Assembly: GCA_016946835.1 (NCBI GenBank)
Contig: JACVTC010000014.1
Coordinates: forward strand, 1,003,001-1,067,000
DNA: 64,000 nucleotides
Direction of reading: 5' to 3'
Source of the DNA: Neocallimastix lanati (nom. inval.)
Lineage: Eukaryota > Neocallimastigomycota > Neocallimastigomycetes > Neocallimastigales > Neocallimastigaceae
How positions within the stretch are numbered: position 1 is the first letter of the stretch; every line of letters starts with the position of its first letter. The position numbers and the translations under genes are program-made. This document shows, one piece after another, positions 23,898 to 33,380 of this stretch. A model generated the notes under the pieces. The model did not search any database, was not told the origin of the DNA, and saw only the letters and a program-made list of their open reading frames with translations.

Positions 23898-25487
23898 TTA
23901 ATTATTATTTATTTTTTTTTTTTTTTTTTTTGTATTATTTTCCATTCCAAAAACCTTTTTCTTTAAACCTACCGTGTTACCTATAATATTATAATTATTA
24001 TTTTCATTAACATTATTATTCTTATTACTATTTATAAATATTGAATTAGTATTTATCCTTTCAAAATTTTTATTACTATAGTCAAAATTCTTATTTTCAT
24101 TAGAAGTAAAAATCACCTTTTCCTTAACTCCAGGTTTATTAATATTATAATTGAAATTACTAATTTGGTTTTCTATATTCTTTTCATAAGTAATTATATC
24201 ATTTTTATTGTTAAAATTATTATTACTGTTATTATTATTATTGTAATTATCATTGTTGTAATTATTGTTGTTATCATTAATATTGTAATTATTATTGTAA
24301 TTATTTCTATAAGAATTCGTGTAACTGTTATTTCTATCATTATAAATATTATTATTGTTGTTGTGGTTGTTTTCACCTCTACAATTATTATTATTAATAT
24401 CATTGTTACTATTATTATTTATTCTGTAATTATAATTATTATTATTATTATTACCAAGATTATAATACCAATTTCTATGTTTAATATTTTTAGTCCAATA
24501 AAAATTTTTATTGTTATCATAATTATTATTGAATTCATACCTTGGAATGTTTAACTTTTTATTTCGATAATTATTATTAATACTCATGTAATTATTTAAA
24601 TTATTCTTTTTATTTATATTAATATTATTTTGTTTATTATTCCAATTACAAACATTACCAGAATAATTCCCATTATTATTATAATAATAATTATTACCAT
24701 TTAATTTATAATTATTTTTATTATATGAAAATATTTTTTTCTTATTAAAATTTTTCCTATAATTACTTCTTTTATTCTTTTCTATTATTCCTTTTTCTTC
24801 CATTATTGACAATTCTTTAAATGAATATTTACAATTGAATGCTTTGTGGCCTAATTCATAACATCTAAAGCACATTATTTTATTATTTTTCTTATTAATA
24901 TTATTATTATAATCATTTATATAATCATTTTTATAATTTTGTTTATAATTATTAAAATCTATTTTGAATTTTAATTTCTCTTCAATTCTACTGGCCTTTT
25001 CCGCGATTTTAATTGCTTCTTCAATATTTTCACATTCCTGTTCTAATACCCTTAAACATGGATATATTCTTGGCTTAATTGAGTTTATATAATCTTCAAC
25101 TGTAATTAATTTTCTCATTTCTTCATCAATATTTTTATATTTTCTAATATAATTAATATTAAATATAGGAATTGATTCATTTGTTTTAATTTTCATTTCT
25201 TTTAATTCCCAAATTTTATCGTTTTGAGTAATTCCCAAATATTTTTCAATTTCTTCTTTAATAATTTGAATTGACGGATAAGTTTTATTTTCTCCATTTT
25301 CTTCTATACTTTTTAAAACTTCTTTAAGAGCATAATCCATACATTCTTTCATAAATACAAATCTTCTTTTAGGATTCTGGATATCCCATAGATCCATAAC
25401 TTCTTCAAAATCATATATCCATAAGTCTACATCTTTACCATAATTTTTCAATAATGGTAAACTTCTTAACAACTCACAGATATCCAT
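23898..25487 (-). CDS. Element A Gag-like protein with zinc knuckle and Asn-rich tail
   Basis: This is a 529-residue intact ORF and the only one in element A. The N-terminal 190 residues look like a helical capsid domain (LWIYDFEEVMDLWD near residue 23; charged helices to about 185). A CX2CX4HX4C knuckle (CFRCYELGHKAFNC) lies at about 203-216. The rest is a tail of about 300 residues dominated by Asn, Tyr and Lys. The gene lies 214 bp inside the 5' LTR. An intact gag with no pol suggests the protein is still maintained to package its own RNA while other elements supply RT and integrase. Assignment as Gag is firm from position and knuckle; the family is less certain. Confidence 0.8.
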   Translation of the reverse strand: MDICELLRSLPLLKNYGKDVDLWIYDFEEVMDLWDIQNPKRRFVFMKECMDYALKEVLKSIEENGENKTYPSIQIIKEEIEKYLGITQNDKIWELKEMKIKTNESIPIFNINYIRKYKNIDEEMRKLITVEDYINSIKPRIYPCLRVLEQECENIEEAIKIAEKASRIEEKLKFKIDFNNYKQNYKNDYINDYNNNINKKNNKIMCFRCYELGHKAFNCKYSFKELSIMEEKGIIEKNKRSNYRKNFNKKKIFSYNKNNYKLNGNNYYYNNNGNYSGNVCNWNNKQNNININKKNNLNNYMSINNNYRNKKLNIPRYEFNNNYDNNKNFYWTKNIKHRNWYYNLGNNNNNNYNYRINNNSNNDINNNNCRGENNHNNNNNIYNDRNNSYTNSYRNNYNNNYNINDNNNNYNNDNYNNNNNSNNNFNNKNDIITYEKNIENQISNFNYNINKPGVKEKVIFTSNENKNFDYSNKNFERINTNSIFINSNKNNNVNENNNYNIIGNTVGLKKKVFGMENNTKKKKKKINNN

Positions 25488-25670
25488 TTTAATTATTTAT
25501 TTATTTATTATTATGTATATATGTATTTATTTACTATTATTAATTATATAATATTTTTATCTTTATTATTATATTATTATTTTTTTTCACATATATATTA
25601 AACTTATTTTATTATTTATTATTATGCATTATTTATATTCTATAAATATTATTTTCATATTATCTTGTTA

Positions 25671-25694
25671 CTGTCACGCCCGGATTCTCCACCA
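25671..25694 (-). other. Element A candidate primer-binding site
   Basis: The minus strand has TGGTGGAGAATCCGGGC eight bases inside the 5' LTR. TGG fits a tRNA CCA end, and the segment is conspicuously G+C-rich. I could not match it to a specific tRNA. Confidence 0.5.
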
Positions 25695-25701
25695 AAAATT
25701 A

Positions 25702-26207
25702 TGATACGATATTTTTATTAAACATCAATATCAATATTTATTTTATTTTATTTGGACGATAACAGTAGGGAATAATTGACAAAATAATATATTCTAATAC
25801 TATATAGAATAATACACACAATAATAATATTCACACTTTAATATTTAGTTTATTTATTTTATTTATTTATTATCATTCATCAATAAAAATACATCATCAA
25901 TATAAATATTTGTTAACTAGTTAAAATATAATTAAATCATTCAATAAAATATAATTATTTACTCAAATTTCTTATATTATTAATGTAAACTAAATATAAA
26001 ACTATACTAAACTATACTAATAAACATGTTTATAGGTTAAATTATTAATAAACCAAATTAATATTAATAAAAGAACCATTCCTTAAACTATTATTATTTA
26101 CTAACTATATATATTATTACTTAATTATTATTAACCAATAAGATTTTATCAAATAATTCCTAACCTAAGTTTCACTAAATTATGGTATTTATGGTGGTAC
26201 CGTATCA
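25702..26207 (-). repeat. Element A 5' LTR
   Basis: 506 bp with TGATACG...CGTATCA ends. It differs from the 3' LTR at a few bases only, which suggests a recent insertion. Confidence 0.85.
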
Positions 26208-26684
26208 AATTTTAAGAAATTACTTATAAAATTAATTATAAATAATTTCTTAACTACAAATTAACATTAATTATTACTAATTAACATTAATTTGAGAAAA
26301 TAAAATTAAATATAATTAAATAAATATAAAATAATATAAATAAATAATTATACTTAACTTAAATATATGATAGAGTTTATTATAGAAAGTTTATAATAAA
26401 CAATAACACAAAAGGAATAAAAAACACAAATATTTATAAAATATGTTTTATTAAAAGGGCTTTGTTTTATTAATTAATTATTTTATTTGAATTATTATTT
26501 ATTATAAAAATTCTAAAATAATAACTCTTGATTTCTCGAAGAGAACTCAAGAGAATCAAATATATATAAATTAATAATTAAATATTATTGGTTAAAATAA
26601 ATACAATAATTTAATGTATTAAATTAATGCATTAAATAAGAAAGATAGATAAATTTTATAATAAATTTATCTAAGTTTCTTACA
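26208..26684 (-). repeat. LTR C, copy next to element A
   Basis: It is nearly identical to 28938-29411 but begins TTTTAAGAAATT instead of TGTAAGAAATT where it meets element A. It ends TTTCTTACA. It contains the CTCTTGA...TCAAGAG hairpin at about 26525-26553. A purine tract outside its right end marks it as the 3' LTR of a minus-oriented element whose body is lost. Confidence 0.7.
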
Positions 26685-26699
26685 TTGCTCCCTTTACTT
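26685..26699 (-). other. Polypurine tract of LTR C element
   Basis: The minus strand reads AAGTAAAGGGAGCAA directly before the LTR start. An almost identical tract (AAAAGGAGCAA) sits beside the next LTR at 27111-27125. Confidence 0.5.
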
Positions 26700-26711
26700 A
26701 ATGAATTTGTA

Positions 26712-27110
26712 TAAATTCATTATTATATAGGAAGTAGTATATTTAAAATAAAAATTATAATTAACCAAAAAAAATATAAAATTAAATAATTTATTGAAAG
26801 TTTTCCTAACCTTAACTTTTTTACATCTAGAGAAAAGATTAGCGGAAAAACTCTAGATGAATCAATATTAAGTAAAACCAATTAACTTGGGAAAAACCTT
26901 AATATTGTTTTCTAAACTAATATATAAATATAAGTGAATAAATAATTATAAAATTAAATAAAATAACTATAATTATTAAATGTATAAATAAATATAAAGT
27001 TAAATAAAATGACTATATTATTAAATGAATAAATAAATATTAAATTAAATAAATTATAATAACTAAGAAATGTAAATGAATTATTAATAAATTTATTTGT
27101 ATTTCTTACA
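26712..27110 (-). repeat. LTR-like block I with two covarying hairpins
   Basis: The left limit is approximate; the right end is TTTCTTACA followed by the TTGCTCC tract (27111-27125). It holds CATCTAGAG (26824-26832) with CTCTAGATG (26851-26859), and CAATATTAAG (26863-26872) with CTTAATATTG (26898-26907). These match hairpins 2 and 4 of LTR D in position and loop sequence, but not in stem sequence. Confidence 0.5.
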
Positions 27111-27125
27111 TTGCTCCTTTTCATT

Positions 27126-27753
27126 TGAATTGTTCAATGAAAGAAGAACAATTTAAGAAATAATAAATTAAGAAATATTAAAAAGAAATAAAATTTAAAT
27201 AAAATTAAAATAAATATTTAATTGCAATTTCAATTTAAAAAATTGAAATTTAAATTTTGAATTAAAATTTATTTTAAATAAATAATTAAATGAACAATAA
27301 TTTATAAATTTATATTATATATTTTATATATTTTGTATTAATAAATAAATAAATAATAATAATAATAATTAATTTTACAATATATATATATATTGTATAT
27401 TATTCATTAAATGAATGAAAATAATAATAATAATTTGAATTATATATTATATATTATATATTTTTCATATTTATTAAATAAATAATAACATTTTATTTTT
27501 ATATTATATATATGTTATATTATTCATTAGATAAATAAATAAGTAATAATTTAAATTATACATACGAATTATTTATTAAATAAATAAATAATAATATTTT
27601 ATAATTTTTTATATTAAATTTTATATGTATATTTTGAAATATGTATTATATAAATAATAATAATATTTTATAATTTTTATATTACATATATATATATGTA
27701 TTTTTTTTTTTTTTTTTTTTTTTTAATAGATATAACGAGATATAGCTTTTGCC
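27126..27753. other. A+T-rich stretch without a gene
   Basis: Short (AT)n and (AAT)n runs and a T run at about 27702-27724 are present. No coding pattern was seen. Confidence 0.5.
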
Positions 27754-27887
27754 GATATCTGTTTTAACAAAGGGCAATTAGTAATTAACAATTATATTAT
27801 ATTATTAATAATAATATATTATTTCAATTACATAGAAGTGAATTTCAATTTTTATATCACTTCAGCCCTAGTGTTAATATCTATATC
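27754..27887. repeat. Inverted-repeat element (MITE-like hairpin)
   Basis: GATATCTGTTTTAACAAAGGGC at the left (22 bp, imperfect) is mirrored by GCCC...GATAT-complement at 27865-27887. An inner perfect GAAGTGA/TCACTTC pair lies at 27835-27841 and 27857-27863. It is compact and more G+C-rich than its surroundings. It could be a small inverted-repeat transposon or an LTR end. Confidence 0.35.
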
Positions 27888-28027
27888 ATAGAACATTGTA
27901 ATTATATATTAAATATATCTTATAATTTTTAAAATTTTATTTTCGTTCGTATGATCAATATTAAAACCTTTTTATTATTATTATTTATTATTATTATTAC
28001 TTTATTTATCATAATTATAATTTTATT

Positions 28028-28030
28028 TAC

Positions 28031-28082
<52 letters not shown>

Positions 28083-28377
28083 TAATTTATTTATTTTTTA
28101 TTTTTATTTATTTTAAAGAAAAGAAAACTGAACAACTTATCTTTTAAATTATTAATTTATTTTATTTATTTTTTGTTTTTTGTTTGTTTATTTGTTTGTT
28201 TTGTTTTGTTTCCTGTTTTGTTGCTTTGTTTTGTTTTATTTTGTTATTTTGTTTTTGTTTTTTGTTTTGTTTTTGTTTTTTGTTTTTATTTTTGTTTTGT
28301 TTTATTTTATTTTATTTTTGTTTTTTGTTTTGTTTTTGTTTTTTGTTTTTATTTTTGTTTTGTTTTATTTTATTTTA

Positions 28378-28405
<28 letters not shown>
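28028..28405. repeat. (ATT)n followed by a T/G-only tract
   Basis: A TTA/ATT run spans about 28028-28083. From about 28160 to 28380 the plus strand is built almost only of T and G (TTTTG-type units), including two adjacent, nearly identical copies of about 64 bp, and ends in a T run. All ORFs here are translations of the repeat. Confidence 0.8.
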
Positions 28406-28409
<4 letters not shown>

Positions 28410-28937
28410 AAAATATATATATATAATGTATATAATGTTATATATAAAAACAATTATATAATATTAAAATAAAATATAAATATAATATTATAATAGATAA
28501 ATATGTTATATAAATATGTTATATAAAATAAAATAAAGTAAAATAGTTAGTATTTAATATTGTTAATTTTTATGAAATTTATAAAGACTTATTTTTAAAA
28601 GTAAATAAGCAAAGCAAACAGAATAAGTGTTGTCATATTATTTTAAAGTTATGTTTAATATATATAATAATAAAGAATTGTTAGTCAATGTAATAATAAA
28701 TTAAACAAAATAAATAATATATATATGACATAAACAAACATAAACAATGAAAAGAAAAATAAAAAATAAACAAACAAAAAAATTTATAAATTTAAATTAA
28801 AGAAAAAATTTCGTAAATAATATAAAATGAATTTATTTAATTTAATTATTCCATTATAATTATAATTATTATTTTTTGTTATATTCATATTAAATTATTT
28901 ATAAAATATTTTCTTCCTAAAAAAGAAGAGTTATTAT
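28406..28937. other. A+T-rich stretch without a gene
   Basis: No feature could be supported here. Confidence 0.5.
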
Positions 28938-29411
28938 TGTAAGAAATTACTTATAAAATTAATTATAAATAATTTCTTAACTACAAATTAACATTAATTA
29001 TTACTAATTAACATTAATTTGAGAAAATAAAATTAAATATAATTAAATAAATATAAAATAATATAAATAAATAATTATACTTAACTTAAATATATGATAG
29101 AGTTTATTATAGAAAGTTTGTAATAAACAATAACACAAAAGGAATAAAAGACACAAATATTTATAAAATATGTTTTATTAAAAGGGTTTTGTTTTATTAA
29201 TTAATTATTTTATTTGAATTATTATTTATTATAAAAATTCTAAAATAATAACTCTTGATTTCTCGAAGAGAACTCAAGAGAATCAAATATATATAAATTA
29301 ATAATTAAATATTATTGGTTAAAATAAATACAATAATTTAATGTATTAAATTAATGCATTAAATAAGAAAGATAGATAAATTTTATAATAAATTTATCTA
29401 AGTTTCTTACA
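28938..29411. repeat. LTR C, intact solo copy
   Basis: It runs from TGTAAGAAATT to AGTTTCTTACA with inverted TGTAAGAAA/TTTCTTACA ends, 474 bp. It contains the CTCTTGATTTCTCGAAGAG hairpin core and, near the right end, a second palindrome built on TAGATAAATTT and AAATTTATCTA. The right flank is CAAATC, the recurrent target; the left flank does not match it. Confidence 0.8.
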
Positions 29412-29429
29412 CAAATCTTAAAAAATATT

Positions 29430-29505
29430 TAACTTGTATTAGTTGTTAGTAACTAAGTCACTGATTTGAATTTCTCGAGTTCAAATCTGAATAATTTCTT
29501 TTTAT
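29430..29505 (+). other. Degenerate tRNA-like segment
   Basis: A TAGT...ACTA arm with an 8-base loop (about 29439-29454) is followed about 35 bp later by GAGTTCAAATC (29478-29488), which resembles the tRNA T-arm/B box. Acceptor and anticodon stems do not pair well, so it is not a tRNA gene. A dead tRNA or SINE head is possible. Confidence 0.25.
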
Positions 29506-29867
29506 AAAAAATTTATTTTAAAAGTTCTTATCATATCACAAATTTATCTTAAAAGTTCTTATCTTATCAAAAAAAAATTTTTTTTTATCAAAAATTTTAT
29601 CAAATTATCTTAATTGGTTTAAAATTACATCATAAAAAAATTCCTTTTGAAAATTTTTTGTATAAATACGAGTGAATTTTTTTTCAAAAGAATTTTTAAA
29701 AAATTGTGTTTTTTATTAATTATTTAATAAATAATTTAATTACAAATTTTTAATTAATAAATGATAAATAAATAATAATAAAAAAAAAAATTTTTAACTT
29801 TTAACAAATAATAAATTTTTTTTTAAAAAAAAAACTATTTACTTATTATTCATTTTATTTATACAAA

Positions 29868-30182
29868 CCAAGTGGTGTTAATTATTTTGGGTTCTAACCC
29901 AATTCACATTACAATAGGATATGATGAAGTTAACCATAACCATACAGATTATAAAATATACGATACTATTTCAAATAGTTTCAAATAGAGTTGTATTATC
30001 AAGAGCTGTTTTTTTTTTTTTTTGAAGATGAACCAGCAAATATTGGTTCTCCATCATCACCACCTACAATGGACAATTTTACTATTGATAATGAACTAGA
30101 GCCAAAAGAAGCGGAACTTCTCATGGAAATATATACGAATAGTGATAATATTAAAATGGATGAGCTACCAAATAATAATTAA
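29868..30182 (+). pseudogene. Ty1/copia integrase C-terminus relic
   Basis: The plus strand encodes a short copia-like segment (GYDEVNHNHTDYKIYDT) ending at TAG near 29990. A frame change through a T run follows, then FFEDEPANIGSPSSPPTMDN and an acidic tail to the stop at 30182. The pattern 'Y-x-IYD...FFEDEP' is the region after the copia integrase core. Everything upstream and downstream of the polyprotein is missing. Confidence 0.6.
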
Positions 30183-30468
30183 ATTAATAGTAATTAATAA
30201 TAACAACACTCAAAGCAATTTAATTACAGATTATTATAATAACATTAATGGAATTTATAATTATCCAAATAATTTAATTATTCAAAAATTTATTGGATCC
30301 ATATCTATTGGTAATATACCATATATACATCATGGTTATATAAATTCTTATTTTGATCCCCATTTAAATTACCGATTACAACATTATTGTAATTTAAAGT
30401 ATAATAATTGTAAAAGAAACACAAAAATAGATTACAATAAACAATACGATAAAATTTTATTTTATTAA
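30142..30468 (+). pseudogene. Unrecognised 108-codon ORF overlapping the copia relic
   Basis: The last part (about 60 codons, IGNIPYIHHGYINSYFDPHL) has a more protein-like composition than its neighbours. The first third reads through the acidic tail of the integrase relic in another frame, so the Met start is not credible. I do not recognise it. It may be a fragment of a further element or a chance ORF. Confidence 0.25.
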
Positions 30469-30482
30469 AATTTTTTATTAAA

Positions 30483-31286
30483 AATATTTTGTCTTAATAT
30501 TTAATAATCATTAATAGTTAATAATTATTACATCGAAAAAAAAAAACGTGAAAAGTATCTTCTATTTATACTTTTCCTAAATACATTAATAATATATTAT
30601 TTTATTTAAATTACATATATTTTAATATAAAACTATCCTAATGAATTTTATTTAATAATAAATTTATAAACTATAGCTAAATTTAGAAAAATATAATTAA
30701 TTAAACTAAATACTATATAATTTAATTTAAGTACATTTATTATCTATTTATTATTTTAATATTACAAGTAAAATCTTTATTTATTTTCGATTTAAAAACA
30801 ATGTTAAAGGAGTCATGATTAAATTGTGAAAATTAATTTTCACAAAATAAATTATTAATTTATTTTGTTCTAAACTTTATTCAATTAATTTAAATCATTG
30901 TAAAATAATAATTTTTCCAGAATTAGTTTTTTACGAAAATTGTTACATTAAAAATTTGTCTTGTGGCTTAAAGAATATAATTAAAAAATTTAGTTCATAT
31001 GATTTGTTTATTTTATTTATTATTATAAATCAAAGAATAATTTACTTTTTGAATTACACAAGAAAAATTTTTAATTTAAAATGTGATTGGAATAATCACA
31101 TCTTTATAATCTCCTTCCTTAAATCGAGCTCCTACGAGATCAAAGTTTTCTCGAAGGTATATCTATCTTAAATGGTTGATACTTATGCCTGACATAATAT
31201 TCCGGCTCAATGGATTCCTCAGCATTAGTTTGCTGTTTTCCTTTTCTGCATCTTTTCTGATATTCTTTGTGATTAATTTTGAGAAA
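30483..31286. other. A+T-rich stretch without a clear gene
   Basis: An ORF of 71 codons at 30956-31171 has no recognisable features. A slightly more G+C-rich part (31100-31280) precedes the poly(A) run and could be leader sequence of the gypsy gag relic. Confidence 0.4.
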
Positions 31287-31291
31287 ACAAA

Positions 31292-31351
<60 letters not shown>
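31287..31351. repeat. Poly(A) run of about 60 bp
   Basis: Uninterrupted A run after CAAAC. It directly precedes the gypsy gag relic. Similar runs occur at about 33343-33377, 42092-42138 and 42298-42352. Confidence 0.9.
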
Positions 31352-31354
<3 letters not shown>

Positions 31355-31785
31355 ATTTATCTTGAACGAATTAGAAAGAAGATTTGATCGATTATCCTTA
31401 GAAGAGATAATGGATCAAGAAAACGATTTGAATTTCAGAGTGGTTAACAAACTTCCATTATTTAACGGAAGAAAAACAAGAACTTGAAGGCTTCCTGACT
31501 AGTGTTGAATTAGTCATGGAATCAAAGCCGAACCAATTTCAAGACGAAGAAAGCAAAGTACGATTTCTTATGTCTTACATGCTTGGAAAACCTTTAGAAT
31601 GGGTCTCTTGTTTACGTAGAAATAATAGTCGTTACTTAACTCGTACGATGATTTCGTGAAAGAATTAAAATCAAATTTCGGTGATTATACCAGTGAGTCT
31701 ATATTCTCAAATAGTAAGCTGTGTAATATTTATCAGAAGAAAAATGGGCACGTATCTGAATATATTGCAGAATTTCAAAGGATCC
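31352..31785 (+). pseudogene. Ty3/gypsy Gag relic
   Basis: Reading in three successive frames gives a retrotransposon Gag (PF03732-like) domain: LERRFDRLSLEE, NKLPLFNGRKT, then FLTSVELVMESKPNQF, KVRFLMSYMLGKPLEW, and after another shift DDFVKELKSNFGDY and VSEYIAEFQRI. The 'LPxFxG...A/M-LxGxAxxW...F...F' pattern is diagnostic of gypsy Gag. The coding stops sharply at about 31785, where copia RNase H sequence begins. G+C is higher than in the flanks. Confidence 0.75.
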
Positions 31786-32004
31786 CCTATCTTTACACCC
31801 AAAATCTGAACATATAGATTTAAAATTCCATAGAATAAAAGAATTAATTAATGATAAACAATAAATTAAACAATAAATCTTTAATATATTAGATCTGAAA
31901 GCAATATTTCTGACGGATTTACTAAATATTTAAATACAACATTAATGAATAAATTCAGAAATAATATTCTCTACAATTTTAATGGTGATAACCTTTAGGT
32001 GGAA
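31786..32004 (+). pseudogene. Ty1/copia RNase H C-terminus and polypurine tract
   Basis: The segment encodes KSEHIDLKFHRIKELINDKQ and, after stops, SESNISDGFTKYLNTTLMNKF, the end of copia RNase H. A purine tract AGGTGGAA lies at 31997-32004, just before the LTR at 32005. It is fused directly to gypsy Gag sequence on the left. Confidence 0.7.
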
Positions 32005-32266
32005 TGTTAGAAGTAAAGTTCAAGATAATAAATATTATATATAAAGTTTATTATGATCTATTATATAATATTTTATGTATTAAATTTCATGTATTTTAGT
32101 GGCATATGATAAAAACCTAGTATAACTCTACAAGTATACATATGTGCTACTATATTATATTTTATGTATATTATTATATAATATAAAATTATATAATAAT
32201 AATAAAAAAATTAGTTTTAATAAAAATAATAAAAAAGTAAATAAATAAAATATTATAATTTCAACA
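32005..32266 (+). repeat. Copia 3' LTR
   Basis: TGTTAGAAG...TTTCAACA, 262 bp, directly after the polypurine tract. Its ends are related to the TGTTAAG-type ends of element B, but the body is different. Confidence 0.6.
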
Positions 32267-32271
32267 TTAAT

Positions 32272-33196
32272 ATGGAAACTAAAAAAAAAAGTTCAAATTT
32301 TAATAATGTAGTTGAAAATTTTAATTAATAATAAGGTTCAAGTTAATAAAAATTTAAATGAAAATGTTTTGAACAATAATAATAACAATAAAGAAAAAAC
32401 AATATACAGATACTATATCAGACAGTAAATTGGAACATATAGAGTATGAATCAAAAAATTGATTTCAATTTAAATAACAATTCAAAAGAATATAATGAAA
32501 ATATACTTAAGATAAAGTGAACTTTACTTCCTCTCCAAATGTAAACAAAACACGTTTTAATTTAAATCCAAAGGGTAAGAGGAAGGAATTATTTACAAAA
32601 ATGTAAATGATCCACAAAATATATTAAAACTTGAAAAGATAATGGATAATAATAATTTTAAGTTAAATAAATTCAAAAATTTTAATTTTAATTACAATCT
32701 AAACAAAAATAATAAAAGACCTTTAGAAGATAATTCCACATTACTTTATACTTAGAATTTCTCAGTAGAAAGACAAAATAAATTCAAAAAATATTAATTT
32801 TAATAAACTTGTTACTTTTATTAATTCAGTCACTCCATTATTTTTCACTGATGCCATTCAACACTACTATATTGAATGAGAAAAAGTAATATTAGAGGAA
32901 GTCAATAATTTATATGACAACGATATTTTAACTTTTATTAAGTTCCTTTCATCAAACAAAACAATTGTCTTCACAAAATGGGTCTTCAGTACTAAAAAGA
33001 ATGTAAACAATAAAATAACTATAAGAAAGGCTAGACTCGTGGTTTCAACCAGGGGAGGGGTATCGATTATGATCTAACTTACTCTCCTACCCTCAATATT
33101 GATTGCCTGATCCATTAACAAAATTTATAAATGTCATATTTATAACTAAATTTACAAACAATATTTTTCTTAAGAAAAACCAGTTTGAGGAGGAAA
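32272..33196 (+). pseudogene. Internally deleted Ty1/copia pol relic
   Basis: After an Asn/Lys-rich, multiply broken part, the spacer and RT start are readable at about 32780-33110 (WVFSTKKNVNN, KARLV, GIDYDLTYSPTL). Coding then jumps to the RNase H tail (DPLTKFINVIFITKF, from about 33108) and a polypurine tract GAGGAGGAAA before TGCTAAC at 33197, the likely start of a 3' LTR. Integrase and nearly all of RT and RNase H are missing. Confidence 0.65.
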
Positions 33197-33337
33197 TGCT
33201 AACTAATATATGATTTACAATAAAATAAATTTAATATAATATATTTTTTATTTATTAAATATAAAATGTATGAATTAATTATTCTTTATTAAATGTTTTT
33301 TTATCTTGACTCTTAAATGAAATTTTAATAAAATAAT

Positions 33338-33380
<43 letters not shown>

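Larger units (their letters stand above)
17593..26207 (-). mobile_element. Element A: gag-only LTR retrotransposon, interrupted by copia element B
   Basis: Two near-identical LTRs (17593-18099 and 25702-26207) with TGATACG...CGTATCA ends bound the element. On the minus strand the order is 5' LTR, a 24-bp candidate primer-binding site, a leader of about 180 bp, a gag ORF (25487-23898), a short 3' tail, a G-rich polypurine tract and the 3' LTR. Removing the inserted copia element and one ATTTC copy leaves about 3.05 kb without any protease, RT or integrase. The element would need enzymes in trans. The outer flanks (AAATC on the left, AATTT on the right) do not match, so no target duplication is claimed. 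LTR and polypurine layout suggest Ty3/gypsy ancestry. Confidence 0.8.

Noticed and set aside
24165-24554. ORFs within the Asn-rich tail of element A gag
   Set aside because: These hydrophobic ORFs arise from Asn codon runs read in other frames or on the other strand.
28173-28472. Three overlapping Phe/Leu/Val ORFs resembling membrane proteins
   Set aside because: They are produced by the T/G tract; all three frames are open.
29430-29505. A functional tRNA gene
   Set aside because: D-arm and T-arm motifs are visible, but acceptor and anticodon stems do not form.
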